A stretch of DNA of 64,000 nucleotides from Curtobacterium sp. MCBA15_008 (GTDB lineage Bacteria > Actinomycetota > Actinomycetes > Actinomycetales > Microbacteriaceae): the NCBI RefSeq assembly GCF_001865065.1, contig NZ_MJGN01000014.1, forward strand, positions 20,718-84,717. Direction: 5' to 3'. Position numbers and translations under genes: made by a program. The first letter of the stretch is position 1. Each line of letters begins with the position of its first letter. Of the stretch, positions 1-8,731 are shown in pieces. A model generated the notes under the pieces. That model made no database searches, was not told the DNA's origin, and saw nothing but the letters and a program-made list of their open reading frames with translations.

Positions 1-755
1 AGGCCGACGTCGATGCGGTTCAGGGCGTTCACGATCTGTCCGCCGAGCCCGCCGGCGCCGACCATGCCGGCGATGACCACCATCGACAGGGAGAGCATGA
101 TGACTTGGTTGATCCCGGCCATGATGCTCGGTCGGGCGAGCGGGAGCTGGATCTGGCGCAGGATCCGCCAGGGGCTGGAACCGAACGCGGCACCGGCCTC
201 GACGACCTCGCTGCTGACCCCGCGGATGCCCAGCTCGGTCAGTCGGACGCCGGGGGCGATGGCGAACACGATCGTCGCGATGATGCCGGGGACGGCGCCG
301 ATCCCGAAGAGGATGAGCGCGGGGATCAGGTAGACGAAGGCGGGCGTCGTCTGCATGAAGTCGAGCACGGGCTTGATGACCCGGCTCGCCGCGTCCGAGC
401 GCGCTGCCCAGATGCCGAGCGGGACGCTCAGCACGACGGCGATGCCGGCGGCGACGAGCACGAGCGCGAGCGACTGCATCGCGGACGTCCACATGCCGAT
501 CGACACGACGAGCGCGAGCCCGACGAGGGTCCCGACGGCGAGCTTCCAGCCCTTGGCCCAGAACGCGATCGCACCGAGGACCACCATCACCGCCCAGAAC
601 GGCGGGACGGTGGTGAAGTACTCGATCCACTCGTAGAAGAACGTGAAGATCGCCGCGATGACGTCGAAGAGGCCGCCGAGGGCGGTGGTGATCCAGTCGA
701 CGATCGCGTCGACGGCGTCGCCGAGCGGGAGTCGGAATCCGAAGAGGTCGCTCAT
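1..755 (-). CDS. proW: Glycine betaine/proline ABC transporter permease (ProW-like), 3' end cut by window
   Basis: Integral membrane permease subunit of an osmoprotectant importer of the ProU/OpuA type. About 251 codons are present, starting [20 protein letters not shown]; the C-terminus lies beyond the window edge. Several hydrophobic segments follow an amphipathic N-terminal stretch, and the inner-membrane permease signature region ([19 protein letters not shown], with the EAA-type loop) is visible near the truncated end. The start codon overlaps the stop of the upstream ATPase gene (ATGA), showing translational coupling in one operon. A substrate-binding protein gene would be expected next, outside the window. 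Substrate is inferred from family only. Confidence 0.9.
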   Translation of the reverse strand, partial: MSDLFGFRLPLGDAVDAIVDWITTALGGLFDVIAAIFTFFYEWIEYFTTVPPFWAVMVVLGAIAFWAKGWKLAVGTLVGLALVVSIGMWTSAMQSLALVLVAAGIAVVLSVPLGIWAARSDAASRVIKPVLDFMQTTPAFVYLIPALILFGIGAVPGIIATIVFAIAPGVRLTELGIRGVSSEVVEAGAAFGSSPWRILRQIQLPLARPSIMAGINQVIMLSLSMVVIAGMVGAGGLGGQIVNALNRIDVG

Positions 756-2107
756 GCGTCTGCTCCGTTCTGGTCGGTCGTCGCGAGCGTCTGGTCGGTC
801 GTCGCGAGCGTCGCGTCGAGGTCGGAGTCGGAGATGCGGGTGACCGGCTCGAGCACCGGGATCGGCATCGTCGAGGTCGGCACGTTGCCGAGTGCCGCCA
901 GGAGCGTCACACGCGGGATGACCCCGAGCAGGCGCTCCTCGTCGTCCACGACGGCGATCGGCAGCGGCGACTCGACGGCGAGCTCGAACAGGTCGGTGAG
1001 CGCCGTGTCCGGGGCGACACGGGCGTACTCGGTGTTCACGATGGCGTCGAGGTTCGTGTCCCCGGCCTTCACCTGCCGCATCACGTGCCGGTCGCGCACC
1101 CAGCCCTCGAGCTTCCGGCCGCGACCCGTGACGAACACGGCGGCGGTCTGCAGGTCGCGCATCGTGCGGAGTGCACCGCGCGGGCCGACCGTCAGCGGCA
1201 CCACGGCCCGAGCGGGCTCCATGACGCTCGCGGCGGTGAGCACGCGGGCCCGGTCGACGTCCTGCACGAACTGGGCGACGTAGTCGTTCGCCGGGTCGGT
1301 GAGGATGTCCTCCGGCGACCCGATCTGGACGATCCGGCCGTCGCGCATCACGGCGATCCGGTCCCCCAGGAACATCGCCTCGTTGAGGTCGTGGGTGATG
1401 AAGACGATCGTCTTGCCGAGCCGCTGCTGCAGGTCGACGAGCTGCTCCTGCATCTCGCGGCGGATGAGCGGGTCGAGCGCGCTGAACGCCTCGTCCATGA
1501 GCAGCACGTCGGTCTCGGCGGCGAGCGCACGGGCGATGCCGACACGCTGCTGCATGCCGCCGGAGAGCTCGTCCGGCTTGGCGTCCGCCCAGACGTCGAG
1601 GCCGACGAGGTCGATGACCTCGCGGGCCTTCGCGAGGCGGGTGGTCTTGTCGACGCCCTTCACCTCGAGGCCGTAGGCGACGTTCTCGAGCACGGTGCGG
1701 TGCGGCAGGAGCGCGAAGTGCTGGAACACCATCGAGACGCTCGTGCGCCGGATCTCGCGGACCTCCTTCGGCGGCGCCTTCGTGACGGTCCGACCGCCGA
1801 TCTCGACGGTGCCGGCGGTCGGCTCGAGCAGCCCGTTCAGCATCCGGATGAGCGTGGACTTGCCGGAGCCGGAGAGGCCCATGACGACGAAGATCTCGCC
1901 GGGACGCACGTCGAAGGACGCGTCGATGACGGCGGCGGAACCGAGGTCGCGGACCTCGTCACGGGATGCGCCGGCAGCCAGACGGCGGACCGCCTCGCCG
2001 GGGCGGCGGCCGAACACCTTGTAGGCGCCGTGGACGCGCACGGCCGGCGCGCCGTTCGGGTCGTCCGGCGTGCTGGCACGCCGGTCCTGGGGTGGTGCGA
2101 TGGTCAA
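752..2107 (-). CDS. proV: Glycine betaine/proline ABC transporter ATP-binding protein with CBS domains (ProV-like)
   Basis: ATPase subunit (451 aa) energising osmoprotectant uptake with the ProW-like permease it overlaps by 4 nt. Walker [10 protein letters not shown] lies at about residues 77-85, the signature LSGGMQQR at 181-188, Walker B VLLMDE at 201-206, and the H-loop histidine at about 239. The C-terminal 170 residues form a CBS pair, which in this family senses ionic strength. I chose a TTG start at 2107 because AGGAG sits 5 nt upstream; the open frame continues to 2230 but that extension has no plausible ribosome site and is arginine-rich low-quality sequence. The next gene upstream is divergent. 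Confidence 0.93.
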   Translation of the reverse strand: MTIAPPQDRRASTPDDPNGAPAVRVHGAYKVFGRRPGEAVRRLAAGASRDEVRDLGSAAVIDASFDVRPGEIFVVMGLSGSGKSTLIRMLNGLLEPTAGTVEIGGRTVTKAPPKEVREIRRTSVSMVFQHFALLPHRTVLENVAYGLEVKGVDKTTRLAKAREVIDLVGLDVWADAKPDELSGGMQQRVGIARALAAETDVLLMDEAFSALDPLIRREMQEQLVDLQQRLGKTIVFITHDLNEAMFLGDRIAVMRDGRIVQIGSPEDILTDPANDYVAQFVQDVDRARVLTAASVMEPARAVVPLTVGPRGALRTMRDLQTAAVFVTGRGRKLEGWVRDRHVMRQVKAGDTNLDAIVNTEYARVAPDTALTDLFELAVESPLPIAVVDDEERLLGVIPRVTLLAALGNVPTSTMPIPVLEPVTRISDSDLDATLATTDQTLATTDQNGADA

Positions 2108-2564
2108 CGGTGCTCCTCGCGCGACCGTGGCGCGGGGAGGCGCACGGCGATCGCGGTGTGGTTGCGGACGGGTCGTCCGGCACCGTGTTCGGCGGCACCG
2201 CATCGAGCCCGCGCACCGGTTCTGCTTCACCGGTCAGGCGCAGGGCGAGCGATCACGCACGCGGGGGTCGTACTCGGGACGACCCCGGTCCGGCCGACCG
2301 TACGGTCACCTCGAGCGCTGCGTGGTTCGCACGCTCAGAGTGGACGCGTCCTGATCGTCGGTGTCCCTGAAGGGACGTTCAAGGCTATCCACGGGTGTCC
2401 CCCGTCGCGAATCGAGGTCCGCCGGAATCCCGGCAACGACGTACCCCGAACACGGCGTGTCGCCCACACCGATGCCGATCGGGATCGTGATCGGGTCGTT
2501 ACAGTTCAGCCGACTCACATCGTTGTGTGCCGCCCCGCTCCACTCCACCTGTAGCGTGACGCGC
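2108..2564. promoter_or_regulatory. 457-bp divergent intergenic region between proV and the permease gene
   Basis: No convincing gene is present. It contains a perfect inverted repeat GTCCCT-GA-AGGGAC at 2363-2376, a candidate operator, and a -10 hexamer TAGCGT at 2552-2557 located 7 nt before the ATG at 2565, which fits a leaderless transcript for the permease gene. Osmotic regulation of proVW would have to act here, but I cannot identify its site. Confidence 0.5.
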
Positions 2565-4112
2565 ATGACAGCGCAGAACGACACCGGCGTGAACCGTGCG
2601 CCCGCGAACGACTTCTCGCACGAGCAGGAGGGCTACCAGCACGGACTGAAGCCCCGGCAACTGCAGATGATCGCCATCGGCGGCGCCATCGGCACCGGCC
2701 TCTTCCTCGGAGCCGGCGGACGCCTGCACACCGCGGGCCCGGCGCTCGCCCTGACCTACCTGATCGCCGGGATCTTCGCGTTCTTCATCCTCCGCGCGCT
2801 CGGCGAGCTCGTGCTGCACCGCCCGTCTTCGGGGTCGTTCATCTCGTACGCCCGCGAGTTCTACGGCGAGAAGTTCGCCTACGCCGCCGGCTGGATGTAC
2901 TTCCTGAACTGGGCGATGACGTCGATCGTGGACACCACCGCGGTCGCGATCTACCTGCAGTACTGGTCGGCGTTCACCGCGGCGCCGCAGTGGCTGCTCG
3001 CGCTCATCGCCCTGGTCGTCGTGCTCGCCGCCAACATGGTCGCGGTCAAGGTCTTCGGCGAACTCGAGTTCTGGTTCGCCCTCATCAAGGTCGCGGCGCT
3101 CGTGACCTTCCTGGTCGTCGCGATCATCTGGCTCGTCTTCGCGTTCCCGGTCGAGGCCGGCAGCGAAGCGGTCCGCACCGGGTTCTCGATCTGGGGTGAC
3201 AACGGCGGGCTCTTCCCGAACGGCGTGCTCCCTGCGGTCATCGTGATCCAGGGCGTCGTGTTCGCGTACGCGGCCATCGAGCTCGTCGGGACGGCATCGG
3301 GTGAGACCCAGAACACCGAGAAGGTCATCCCCCGCGCCATCAACTCCGTCGTCTTCCGCATCGCGGTCTTCTACGTCGGGTCGATCGTGCTGCTCTCGCT
3401 GCTCCTGCCGTACACCGCGTACAAGGAGGGCGAGAGCCCCTTCGTGACGTTCTTCTCGTCGCTCGGCAACCCGCAGGTCGGCTCGATCGTCGGCGGCATC
3501 ATGAACTTCGTCGTGCTCACCGCCGCGCTGTCGTCGCTCAACGCGGGGCTCTACTCGACCGGTCGCGCCCTGCACTCGATGGGCATGAACGGGTCGGCTC
3601 CGAAGTGGACCACCAAGATGTCGAAGGGCGGCGTGCCGTACGCCGGCATCCTGCTCACCGCGGCCTTCACCGTCGCCGGCGTCGTGCTCAACTACTTCGT
3701 GCCGAGCCAGGCCTTCGAGATCGCGCTGAACATCGCCAGCCTCGGGATCATCACGGCGTGGGGCACGATCATCCTCTGCCAGATGCGCCTGCGGCAGTGG
3801 GCGAAGCAGGGGCTCGCGAAGGAGCCGACGTTCCGCCTGCCCGGTGCCCCGGTGACCGCCTGGCTGACGCTGGCGTTCCTGGCGTCGGTCATCGTGCTGA
3901 TGGCGATCGACTACCCCGTCGGCACCTACACGATCGCCTCGCTCGTGATCGTGATCCCGCTGCTCATCGTCGGCTGGTTCCTGCAGCGCGACCGGATCCT
4001 CCGCATCGCCGCCCTCCGCGAGGGCGTCACCGGGCCGTACCCGATCACCGGACGCGACCCCGCCAACCAGGTGCGCCGCGGCCACGACGGGGACGGCGAC
4101 GGCACCGACTGA
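2565..4112 (+). CDS. ansP: APC-family amino acid permease, L-asparagine permease-like
   Basis: Proton-coupled amino acid importer of the AAT branch of the APC superfamily (515 aa, about 12 membrane segments). The conserved first-helix motif [11 protein letters not shown] is at residues 39-49, and the stretch [19 protein letters not shown] followed by [15 protein letters not shown] is typical of asparagine permeases (AnsP), which is why I prefer this over lysine, GABA or D-serine permeases; exact substrate is uncertain. The start at ATG 2565 is supported by the -10 hexamer TAGCGT 7 nt upstream; the frame is open further upstream but that stretch covers the regulatory region. Confidence 0.88.
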   Translation: MTAQNDTGVNRAPANDFSHEQEGYQHGLKPRQLQMIAIGGAIGTGLFLGAGGRLHTAGPALALTYLIAGIFAFFILRALGELVLHRPSSGSFISYAREFYGEKFAYAAGWMYFLNWAMTSIVDTTAVAIYLQYWSAFTAAPQWLLALIALVVVLAANMVAVKVFGELEFWFALIKVAALVTFLVVAIIWLVFAFPVEAGSEAVRTGFSIWGDNGGLFPNGVLPAVIVIQGVVFAYAAIELVGTASGETQNTEKVIPRAINSVVFRIAVFYVGSIVLLSLLLPYTAYKEGESPFVTFFSSLGNPQVGSIVGGIMNFVVLTAALSSLNAGLYSTGRALHSMGMNGSAPKWTTKMSKGGVPYAGILLTAAFTVAGVVLNYFVPSQAFEIALNIASLGIITAWGTIILCQMRLRQWAKQGLAKEPTFRLPGAPVTAWLTLAFLASVIVLMAIDYPVGTYTIASLVIVIPLLIVGWFLQRDRILRIAALREGVTGPYPITGRDPANQVRRGHDGDGDGTD

Positions 4113-4218
4113 GGTCGGTCGGCTGACCGTGCGCGGCGGACGGCGGTCCGCAGACACGTCGCTGTCCGCATAGCGACACGAGCCGTCCTCGGATGGCGGA
4201 GGGTCCGGCACCCGTCGG

Positions 4219-4224
4219 TACGAT
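4219..4224 (+). promoter_or_regulatory. Leaderless -10 hexamer TACGAT
   Basis: TACGAT lies exactly 6 nt before the GTG start at 4231, so transcription would begin at or next to the start codon. No clear -35 is visible. Confidence 0.5.
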
Positions 4225-4230
4225 CGGCGG

Positions 4231-4536
4231 GTGCCGGACCCTTCTGCCTCCCCCACGCTCGATCTCCAACTGACCTGGCGAGGCACGTTCGGCCGTGTCC
4301 GGGTCTACGACGACCGGGTGACTGCGGAGACGAGCTACGACCGCGACGGCCTGACGGCGGTGCCGATGGACGAGGTCCGCGGATGGCGACTCGGGCCGTG
4401 CGACTTCGACGCGGTGTGCGTCGAGTTCGTCGCACCGGACGAGACGTACCGCGTGCTGCTCGACACCTCCGACGAGCGGCTGGCCGAGCTGGCGCTCCGC
4501 CGGGTGCTCGGCACGCCCCTGCCGCAGGAGTCCTGA
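4231..4536 (+). CDS. Conserved-type small hypothetical protein (101 aa)
   Basis: I do not recognise a family. The protein is soluble, acidic, and begins MPDPSASPTLDLQLTWRGTF; it has alternating beta-like segments (VRVYDDRVTAETSYDRDG, VCVEFVAPDETYRVLLD) and ends with a helix, without signal peptide or membrane segment. Reality as a gene is supported by a -10 hexamer six bases before the GTG start and by placement in a gap between two genes with no competing frame. It stands alone, followed by a gene on the opposite strand. Confidence 0.6.
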   Translation: MPDPSASPTLDLQLTWRGTFGRVRVYDDRVTAETSYDRDGLTAVPMDEVRGWRLGPCDFDAVCVEFVAPDETYRVLLDTSDERLAELALRRVLGTPLPQES

Positions 4537-4555
4537 GCCCGGTCGGTCGGCCCGC

Positions 4556-5392
4556 TCAGTGGTCGTCCGGCGCGAACTGCGAGACGCGGAAGGTCGCTCC
4601 CTGCGGGTCCTGGAGCTCGACCGCACGCGTCCAGTACCCGTCCCAGGTGTCGAGCACCCGTCCGCCGAGCCGTTCCGCCCGCGCCGCAGCGTCGTCGCGG
4701 TCGGCCACACGGAACGACACGTGCCAGTCGTCCGGTCCGCCGTCGGTGCCCTCGAGCGCGGCGACGACGTCCGCGAAGCCCTCTGGCGCAGCGGCCTGCC
4801 GTTCGTGGATGGCCGGGTCCGACGTCGCTGCCAGGTGCTCGCCGTAGCCGGGCAGGCGGACCATCGTGCTCGGTCCTTCGCGGACGTCCGACACCCGCCA
4901 CCCGAACAGCCGCTCGTAGAACGAGACCGCCTGCTCGGGCTCGCGAGCGCGGAGATCGCTGAACACCCAGCCGCCCGGCGCGTTGATGTGCTGCGCACCG
5001 AGCCGCTCGCGCGCCTGCCAGAGCGCGAACGCGGCGCCCCGTGGATCGGTGCAGTCGACACCGCGACCGGCAGAGCCCCCGGGTCCGGCGTCCGCGGGCT
5101 CGGCGGCGGTCCCGCCGAGTTCGACCACGCGGGCGGCGGTCGCGTCGGCGTCGTCCACCGCGATGTACGTGGTCCACGTCGCGGGGTCGTCGCTCGAGGT
5201 GATCGCCCCGACGTCGCGCCCGTCGACGCTCACGATGCGGTAGGAACCGGGCGCGCCCGGTGGCACGCGTTCCTCGGCGTCCCACCCGAAAACGCCGGCG
5301 TAGAAGGCCAGTGCGGCGTCCGGATCGGGGTGTCGGGCCTCGATCCAGCTCGGCACGCCCTGCGGGTACGAGCGAGGGGTCTCGTCGGTCAT
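4556..5392 (-). CDS. Tandem VOC (glyoxalase-fold) protein, Rv0577/Cfp30B-like
   Basis: A 278-aa protein with two vicinal-oxygen-chelate domains (about residues 12-130 and 145-270). The opening SYPQGVPSWIEARHPDPDAA, the central GGWVFSDLRAREPEQAVSFYERLFGW and the closing LQDPQGATFRVSQFAP match the layout of mycobacterial Cfp30B (Rv0577), whose reaction is not firmly established. Start at ATG 5392 was chosen because GGAGG sits just upstream; a longer frame to 5422 lacks this. It is a single-gene unit, convergent with the preceding small gene. Confidence 0.88.
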   Translation of the reverse strand: MTDETPRSYPQGVPSWIEARHPDPDAALAFYAGVFGWDAEERVPPGAPGSYRIVSVDGRDVGAITSSDDPATWTTYIAVDDADATAARVVELGGTAAEPADAGPGGSAGRGVDCTDPRGAAFALWQARERLGAQHINAPGGWVFSDLRAREPEQAVSFYERLFGWRVSDVREGPSTMVRLPGYGEHLAATSDPAIHERQAAAPEGFADVVAALEGTDGGPDDWHVSFRVADRDDAAARAERLGGRVLDTWDGYWTRAVELQDPQGATFRVSQFAPDDH

Positions 5393-5490
5393 GGTGCCTC
5401 CGTGCGTCGGCCGGCGATCCACCGGATGCCCCTGGTCTACCCCGGACCGCCGACGCCGGGGCGCGCTGCCAGGGGCGGTGCCGACCGGGC

Positions 5491-6141
5491 TCAGTCGTCG
5501 GTGTCGACCTCGTCCGTGACGACCGCGCCGGAGCCGGCATCGATCCGGACGCTGTGCTTCGTGCCGGACGAGTCGCGGACGTCACCCTCCCAGACGACCT
5601 TCCCGAGGTGGTCGTCGAGCCCGAGCTCGGTGATCGTGCCAGCGTGCAGGTCCTCGAACTTCCGCACGGCGTCGCTGACGTCGAGGTCGGCCGCGGCGAC
5701 GAAGCGCTCGTTCTCGGCCTTGTCGTCCGCGTCGGACTGCTCGGTGCGGGGCGACCCGTCCACCGCGGTGCCCTCGGCGTCGGTGCGCACCTCGTGCTCG
5801 TCGCCGTCGCCGGTCACCACGAGGACCTCGTAGGCGGCGGCGTTCTGCTCCTGCTCGACCGAGATCACGGTGCTGGACTCGACGGCCTTCCGGGCGGTCT
5901 CGACGGCGGCGAGCAGCGACTCGTTCGACGCGGCGTCGGCCGTGCTGCCCGAGGCCCCACCGGTCGCCGCGCTGCTGCTGCCCGAGCCGGACCCGGCGTC
6001 GGCGGCGTCCGAGTCGTCGGAGGCGCACCCGACGAGCGCGAGGGAGGCGACGAGCGGCAGCGCGGCGAGTCCGGCGAGGCGGCGCGCGGTGCGGCTGGTG
6101 GTGGTGGTGGTGCGGACGGTGTCGTTCTGGAGAGCGTTCAT
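5491..6141 (-). CDS. PepSY-like lipoprotein linked to a two-component system
   Basis: Predicted lipoprotein of 216 aa: an N-terminal TTTTTSRTARR segment, a hydrophobic core and lipobox LVGC with the lipidated cysteine at about residue 39, then a Gly/Ser/Ala-rich linker. The rest holds two copies of a PepSY-like unit (first ending HEVRTDAEGTAVDG, second HSVRIDAGSGAVVTDE). PepSY proteins are often protease-inhibitory or sensory partners. It lies immediately downstream of the sensor kinase gene (50 bp gap) on the same strand and has its own upstream copy of the direct repeat also found in front of the response regulator gene, so it is probably a regulon member as well as a neighbour. Confidence 0.82.
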   Translation of the reverse strand: MNALQNDTVRTTTTTSRTARRLAGLAALPLVASLALVGCASDDSDAADAGSGSGSSSAATGGASGSTADAASNESLLAAVETARKAVESSTVISVEQEQNAAAYEVLVVTGDGDEHEVRTDAEGTAVDGSPRTEQSDADDKAENERFVAAADLDVSDAVRKFEDLHAGTITELGLDDHLGKVVWEGDVRDSSGTKHSVRIDAGSGAVVTDEVDTDD

Positions 6142-6165
6142 GCCGGCAAGACTGCCGACCGGGTG

Positions 6166-6183
6166 CTGAAGCAGACCTGAAGC
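6166..6183 (+). promoter_or_regulatory. Direct repeat CTGAAGC-N4-CTGAAGC (copy 1), likely response-regulator site
   Basis: Two perfect CTGAAGC heptamers start 11 bp apart, the helical period expected for tandem binding by an OmpR-family dimer. The site ends 25 nt upstream of the lipoprotein start codon. The same arrangement occurs at 8242-8259 in front of the response regulator gene, in the same orientation and at nearly the same distance (23 nt). Confidence 0.6.
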
Positions 6184-6190
6184 GCCCTGG

Positions 6191-7549
6191 TCAGCCACCG
6201 AGTGCGATGCTCACCTCGAACCGCGCCCCACCCGTCGGAGCGTCGGTCACCCGGACGGTGCCACCGTGCACGCGGACCGCGTCGTGCACGATCGCGAGGC
6301 CGAGCCCGGCGCCGCCCGCGTCGCGGCTCCGGGCCTCGTCGAGCCGGACGAACCGCTCGAACACCCGGTCGCGGTCCCCCGGCGGCACCCCGGCGCCGTC
6401 GTCGTCCACGGTCAGCAGGGCGTCCCCGTCGACCTCGGCGAGGGCGACCGAGACGCGGGCGGTGGCGTGGCGGACCGCGTTGTCGACGAGGTTGCGGACG
6501 ACGCCGGCGAGCACGCGGTCGTTGCCGAGCACCCGCGCCGGGCCGATCCCGGAGCCGTCGACCACCACGCCGCGCCCGCCCGGGTCCGCGCCGTCGGTAC
6601 GCGCCCGCGCCCGGGCTACGGCGTCCAGTGCGAGGTCGTCGAGGTCCACCGACTTCGCGGCACCGATCCCGCCCTCGTCGAGCCGCGAGAGCTCGAGCAG
6701 CGCGGACACCAGGTCCTGCAGCCGGAGCGCCTCCGACCGCACCACGCCGGAGAGCTCGCCGACGTCGACACGGTCCGGGTGCGCGACGGCGACCTCGGCG
6801 TGCTGCCGGATCGTCGCGATCGGCGAGCGGAGCTCGTGCGAGGCGTCGGACACGAACCGGCGCTGCGCCTCGGCAGAGCGGTCGAGTCGCTCGAGCATGG
6901 CGTTCATCGTCGTCGCGAGCCGGGCGATCTCGTCGCCCGTGTCCGGCACGTCGACCCGGGCGTCGGGACGGGCCGTGCGGATCGTGTCGACCTCGCCCCG
7001 CATCCGGTCGACCGGACGGAGCGAGCGACCGGTGACTACCCACGTCACGAGCCCCATCAGGAGGACCAGGACGGGGACGCCGACCGCCAGCAGCCCGATC
7101 GCGGCGCGCAGGGCGGTGTCGGACTGCTCGAGCGAGGCCCCGTAGACGAGCGTGGCCTCGCCGCCGCCGGGCAGGTCGACGTCGTCGGCCACGAGCAGCC
7201 ACCGCTCACCGTCGTGGTTCCAGCGGGACTCGTCGGCGGTCGGCAGGGCGGGCGGGTCGGCGTCGTCGCCGTGCGCGAGCACCGAACCGTCCTCGGCGAC
7301 GACCTGCACGAGGACGTCCTCGTAGCCGCTCACGGCTGCGGCGCCGTCGGCCTCCACGCGCGAGGACGCCTGCTCGAGCCCGGCCTCCGCCGAGGTCCGC
7401 ACGCCGTCGAGCAGCACGAGCCGGAGCACCACGACGAACGCCGCGGCACCGACGAGGAGCGCCGCGAGCACGACCGCCACGGCCCCGAGCGTGGTGCGCG
7501 CGCGGACCGACCGGAATCGTCGACGGCCGGACGACACACGGTCAGCCAC
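6191..7549 (-). CDS. Sensor histidine kinase (HAMP, HisKA, HATPase)
   Basis: Membrane kinase of 452 aa. Transmembrane helix 1 is at about residues 22-46, an extracytoplasmic domain at about 47-148, transmembrane helix 2 at about 149-173, then HAMP and an H-box SDASHELRSPI with the phosphorylated histidine at about 238. The N-box (NLVDNAVRHA) and G-boxes (DDDGAGVP, GAGLGLAI) are intact. I chose the GTG at 7549, which overlaps the response regulator stop by 8 nt; the frame is open to 7576. Downstream is the PepSY-like lipoprotein. The signal sensed is unknown. Confidence 0.92.
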   Translation of the reverse strand: MADRVSSGRRRFRSVRARTTLGAVAVVLAALLVGAAAFVVVLRLVLLDGVRTSAEAGLEQASSRVEADGAAAVSGYEDVLVQVVAEDGSVLAHGDDADPPALPTADESRWNHDGERWLLVADDVDLPGGGEATLVYGASLEQSDTALRAAIGLLAVGVPVLVLLMGLVTWVVTGRSLRPVDRMRGEVDTIRTARPDARVDVPDTGDEIARLATTMNAMLERLDRSAEAQRRFVSDASHELRSPIATIRQHAEVAVAHPDRVDVGELSGVVRSEALRLQDLVSALLELSRLDEGGIGAAKSVDLDDLALDAVARARARTDGADPGGRGVVVDGSGIGPARVLGNDRVLAGVVRNLVDNAVRHATARVSVALAEVDGDALLTVDDDGAGVPPGDRDRVFERFVRLDEARSRDAGGAGLGLAIVHDAVRVHGGTVRVTDAPTGGARFEVSIALGG

Positions 7550-8219
7550 CGTTCGCCGCCAACCGGTAGCCGGCACCGCGCACGGTCTCGAGCGCCGTCC
7601 GTCCGAACGGCCGGTCGAGCTTCCGGCGGAGGTGCCCGACGTAGACCTCGACGATGTTCGGGTCCCCCTCGAAGTCGACGTCCCAGACGTTGTCGATGAC
7701 GTCCCGTTTCGAGCAGACCTGTCCGGCCCGCCGCGCGAGGAACTCGAGCACCGCGAACTCCCGGCTGGTCAGCTCGACGGGCGTTCCGGCGCGGGACACC
7801 GTGCGCGCGGCCGGGTCGACGACGAGGTCGCCGAGCGTCAGCACCGCCGGACGCTCGCGAGCGCCGCGACGGACCAGGGCACGGAGCCGTGCGACGAGCA
7901 CGGGGTGCGAGAACGGCTTCGTCACGTAGTCGTCGGCACCGGCGTCCAGCGCCTCGACCTGGTCCCACTCGCCGTCCTTCGCCGTGAGCATGAGGACGGG
8001 GGTCCAGTCGCCGTCGGCACGCAGCTGCGCGCACACCGCCCAGCCGCTGAGGCCCGGCATCATCAGGTCGAGCACGATCGCGTCGTACGTGAACTCACGG
8101 GCGTGCCACAGGCCGTCGACGCCGTCGTGCGCGACGTCGACCGCCCAGCCCTCGGCCTCGAGGCCGCGGCGCACGCCGTCGGCGAGCCGCACTTCGTCGT
8201 CGACCACCAGCACACGCAT
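7542..8219 (-). CDS. OmpR-family response regulator
   Basis: DNA-binding regulator of 225 aa with a receiver domain (DD at 7-8, phosphoacceptor Asp at about 51, switch Lys at about 101) and a winged-helix Trans_Reg_C domain ending VRGAGYRLAANGG. It is the first gene of the regulator-kinase pair and overlaps the kinase gene. A Shine-Dalgarno GGAGG precedes the ATG. The direct repeat at 8242-8259 directly upstream suggests autoregulation. Confidence 0.95.
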   Translation of the reverse strand: MRVLVVDDEVRLADGVRRGLEAEGWAVDVAHDGVDGLWHAREFTYDAIVLDLMMPGLSGWAVCAQLRADGDWTPVLMLTAKDGEWDQVEALDAGADDYVTKPFSHPVLVARLRALVRRGARERPAVLTLGDLVVDPAARTVSRAGTPVELTSREFAVLEFLARRAGQVCSKRDVIDNVWDVDFEGDPNIVEVYVGHLRRKLDRPFGRTALETVRGAGYRLAANGG

Positions 8220-8241
8220 GGGTCGATCCTCCCGGGTCCCG

Positions 8242-8259
8242 CTGAAGCGCGCCTGAAGC
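8242..8259 (+). promoter_or_regulatory. Direct repeat CTGAAGC-N4-CTGAAGC (copy 2), likely autoregulatory site
   Basis: Two perfect CTGAAGC heptamers with an 11-bp period, 23 nt upstream of the response regulator ATG. It matches copy 1 at 6166-6183 in sequence, period, orientation and distance to the start codon. Confidence 0.6.
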
Positions 8260-8284
8260 GGAGTGGACGGGACCGGGTACCGGA

Positions 8285-8320
8285 CTGGAGGCGCGGTGCG
8301 GGCCCGCCACGCGCCTCCAG
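8285..8320 (-). terminator. Family A hairpin (CTGGAGGCGC ... GCGCCTCCAG)
   Basis: Ten-bp perfect arms at 8285-8294 and 8311-8320 enclose a further palindromic GC core (GCGGGCCCGC at 8298-8307). It lies downstream of the gene ending at 8362 and before the response-regulator promoter, so it probably ends transcription and insulates the latter. Confidence 0.6.
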
Positions 8321-8361
8321 GCCGTCAGCCGGTCGCGTCAGCCGGTCGCGTCTGCCGCCGC

Positions 8362-8574
8362 TCAGACGAGCAGGAGGATCCCGGCGACCACGGCGGCGAC
8401 GGCGATCGCCAGGGCGATGAGGAGCAGCACGAGGTGCACCGTGTAGAAGGTGGTCGGCTTGCCGGCGGCGTCCCGCGCTCGGCTGTCCTTCGCGACGCGC
8501 TGGAAGAAGCGCGGCCAGGTGACGACGTTGAAGACGGCACCGATGAACAGGACGAGGGCTGCGAAGACGGTCAC
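8362..8574 (-). CDS. SCO4848-family small membrane protein
   Basis: A 70-aa protein with two transmembrane helices (about residues 3-20 and 46-69) separated by a polar loop ending GKPTTFYTVHLVLLLIALA. The TxFyTVHLVL motif before helix 2 is characteristic of the SCO4848 family; function unknown. The GTG start at 8574 has TAGGAT six bases upstream, indicating leaderless transcription. Confidence 0.8.
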   Translation of the reverse strand: MTVFAALVLFIGAVFNVVTWPRFFQRVAKDSRARDAAGKPTTFYTVHLVLLLIALAIAVAAVVAGILLLV

Positions 8575-8580
8575 CCGACG

Positions 8581-8586
8581 ATCCTA
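8581..8586 (-). promoter_or_regulatory. Leaderless -10 hexamer TAGGAT
   Basis: Read on the minus strand, TAGGAT is followed by CGTCGG and the GTG start at 8574. Confidence 0.5.
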
Positions 8587-8653
8587 GAGCCGGGGGCGGT
8601 GGTGCTCGGCCGCCCCCAACGCGGCCGAGACCCACCCCGGCGGCCACACGATC

Positions 8654-8669
8654 TGTAGCACCTGCTACA
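8654..8669. promoter_or_regulatory. Perfect inverted repeat TGTAGCA-CC-TGCTACA, candidate operator
   Basis: A 7-bp arm palindrome with a 2-bp centre in the gap between the SCO4848-like gene and the membrane protein gene ending at 8732. It is about 70-85 bp upstream of the leaderless -10 of the SCO4848-like gene. A short CCTACA follows at 8674. The binding regulator is unknown. Confidence 0.35.
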
Positions 8670-8731
8670 AACCCTACACGGCACCCTCGGCGGAGTCGAG
8701 CCATCCAGTGGGATCGGTGTCCCGCTGTCGG

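Noticed and set aside
105..1283. 392-codon plus-strand open frame at the window start
   Set aside because: Shadow of proVW, dominated by Asp/Glu/Arg/Gly.
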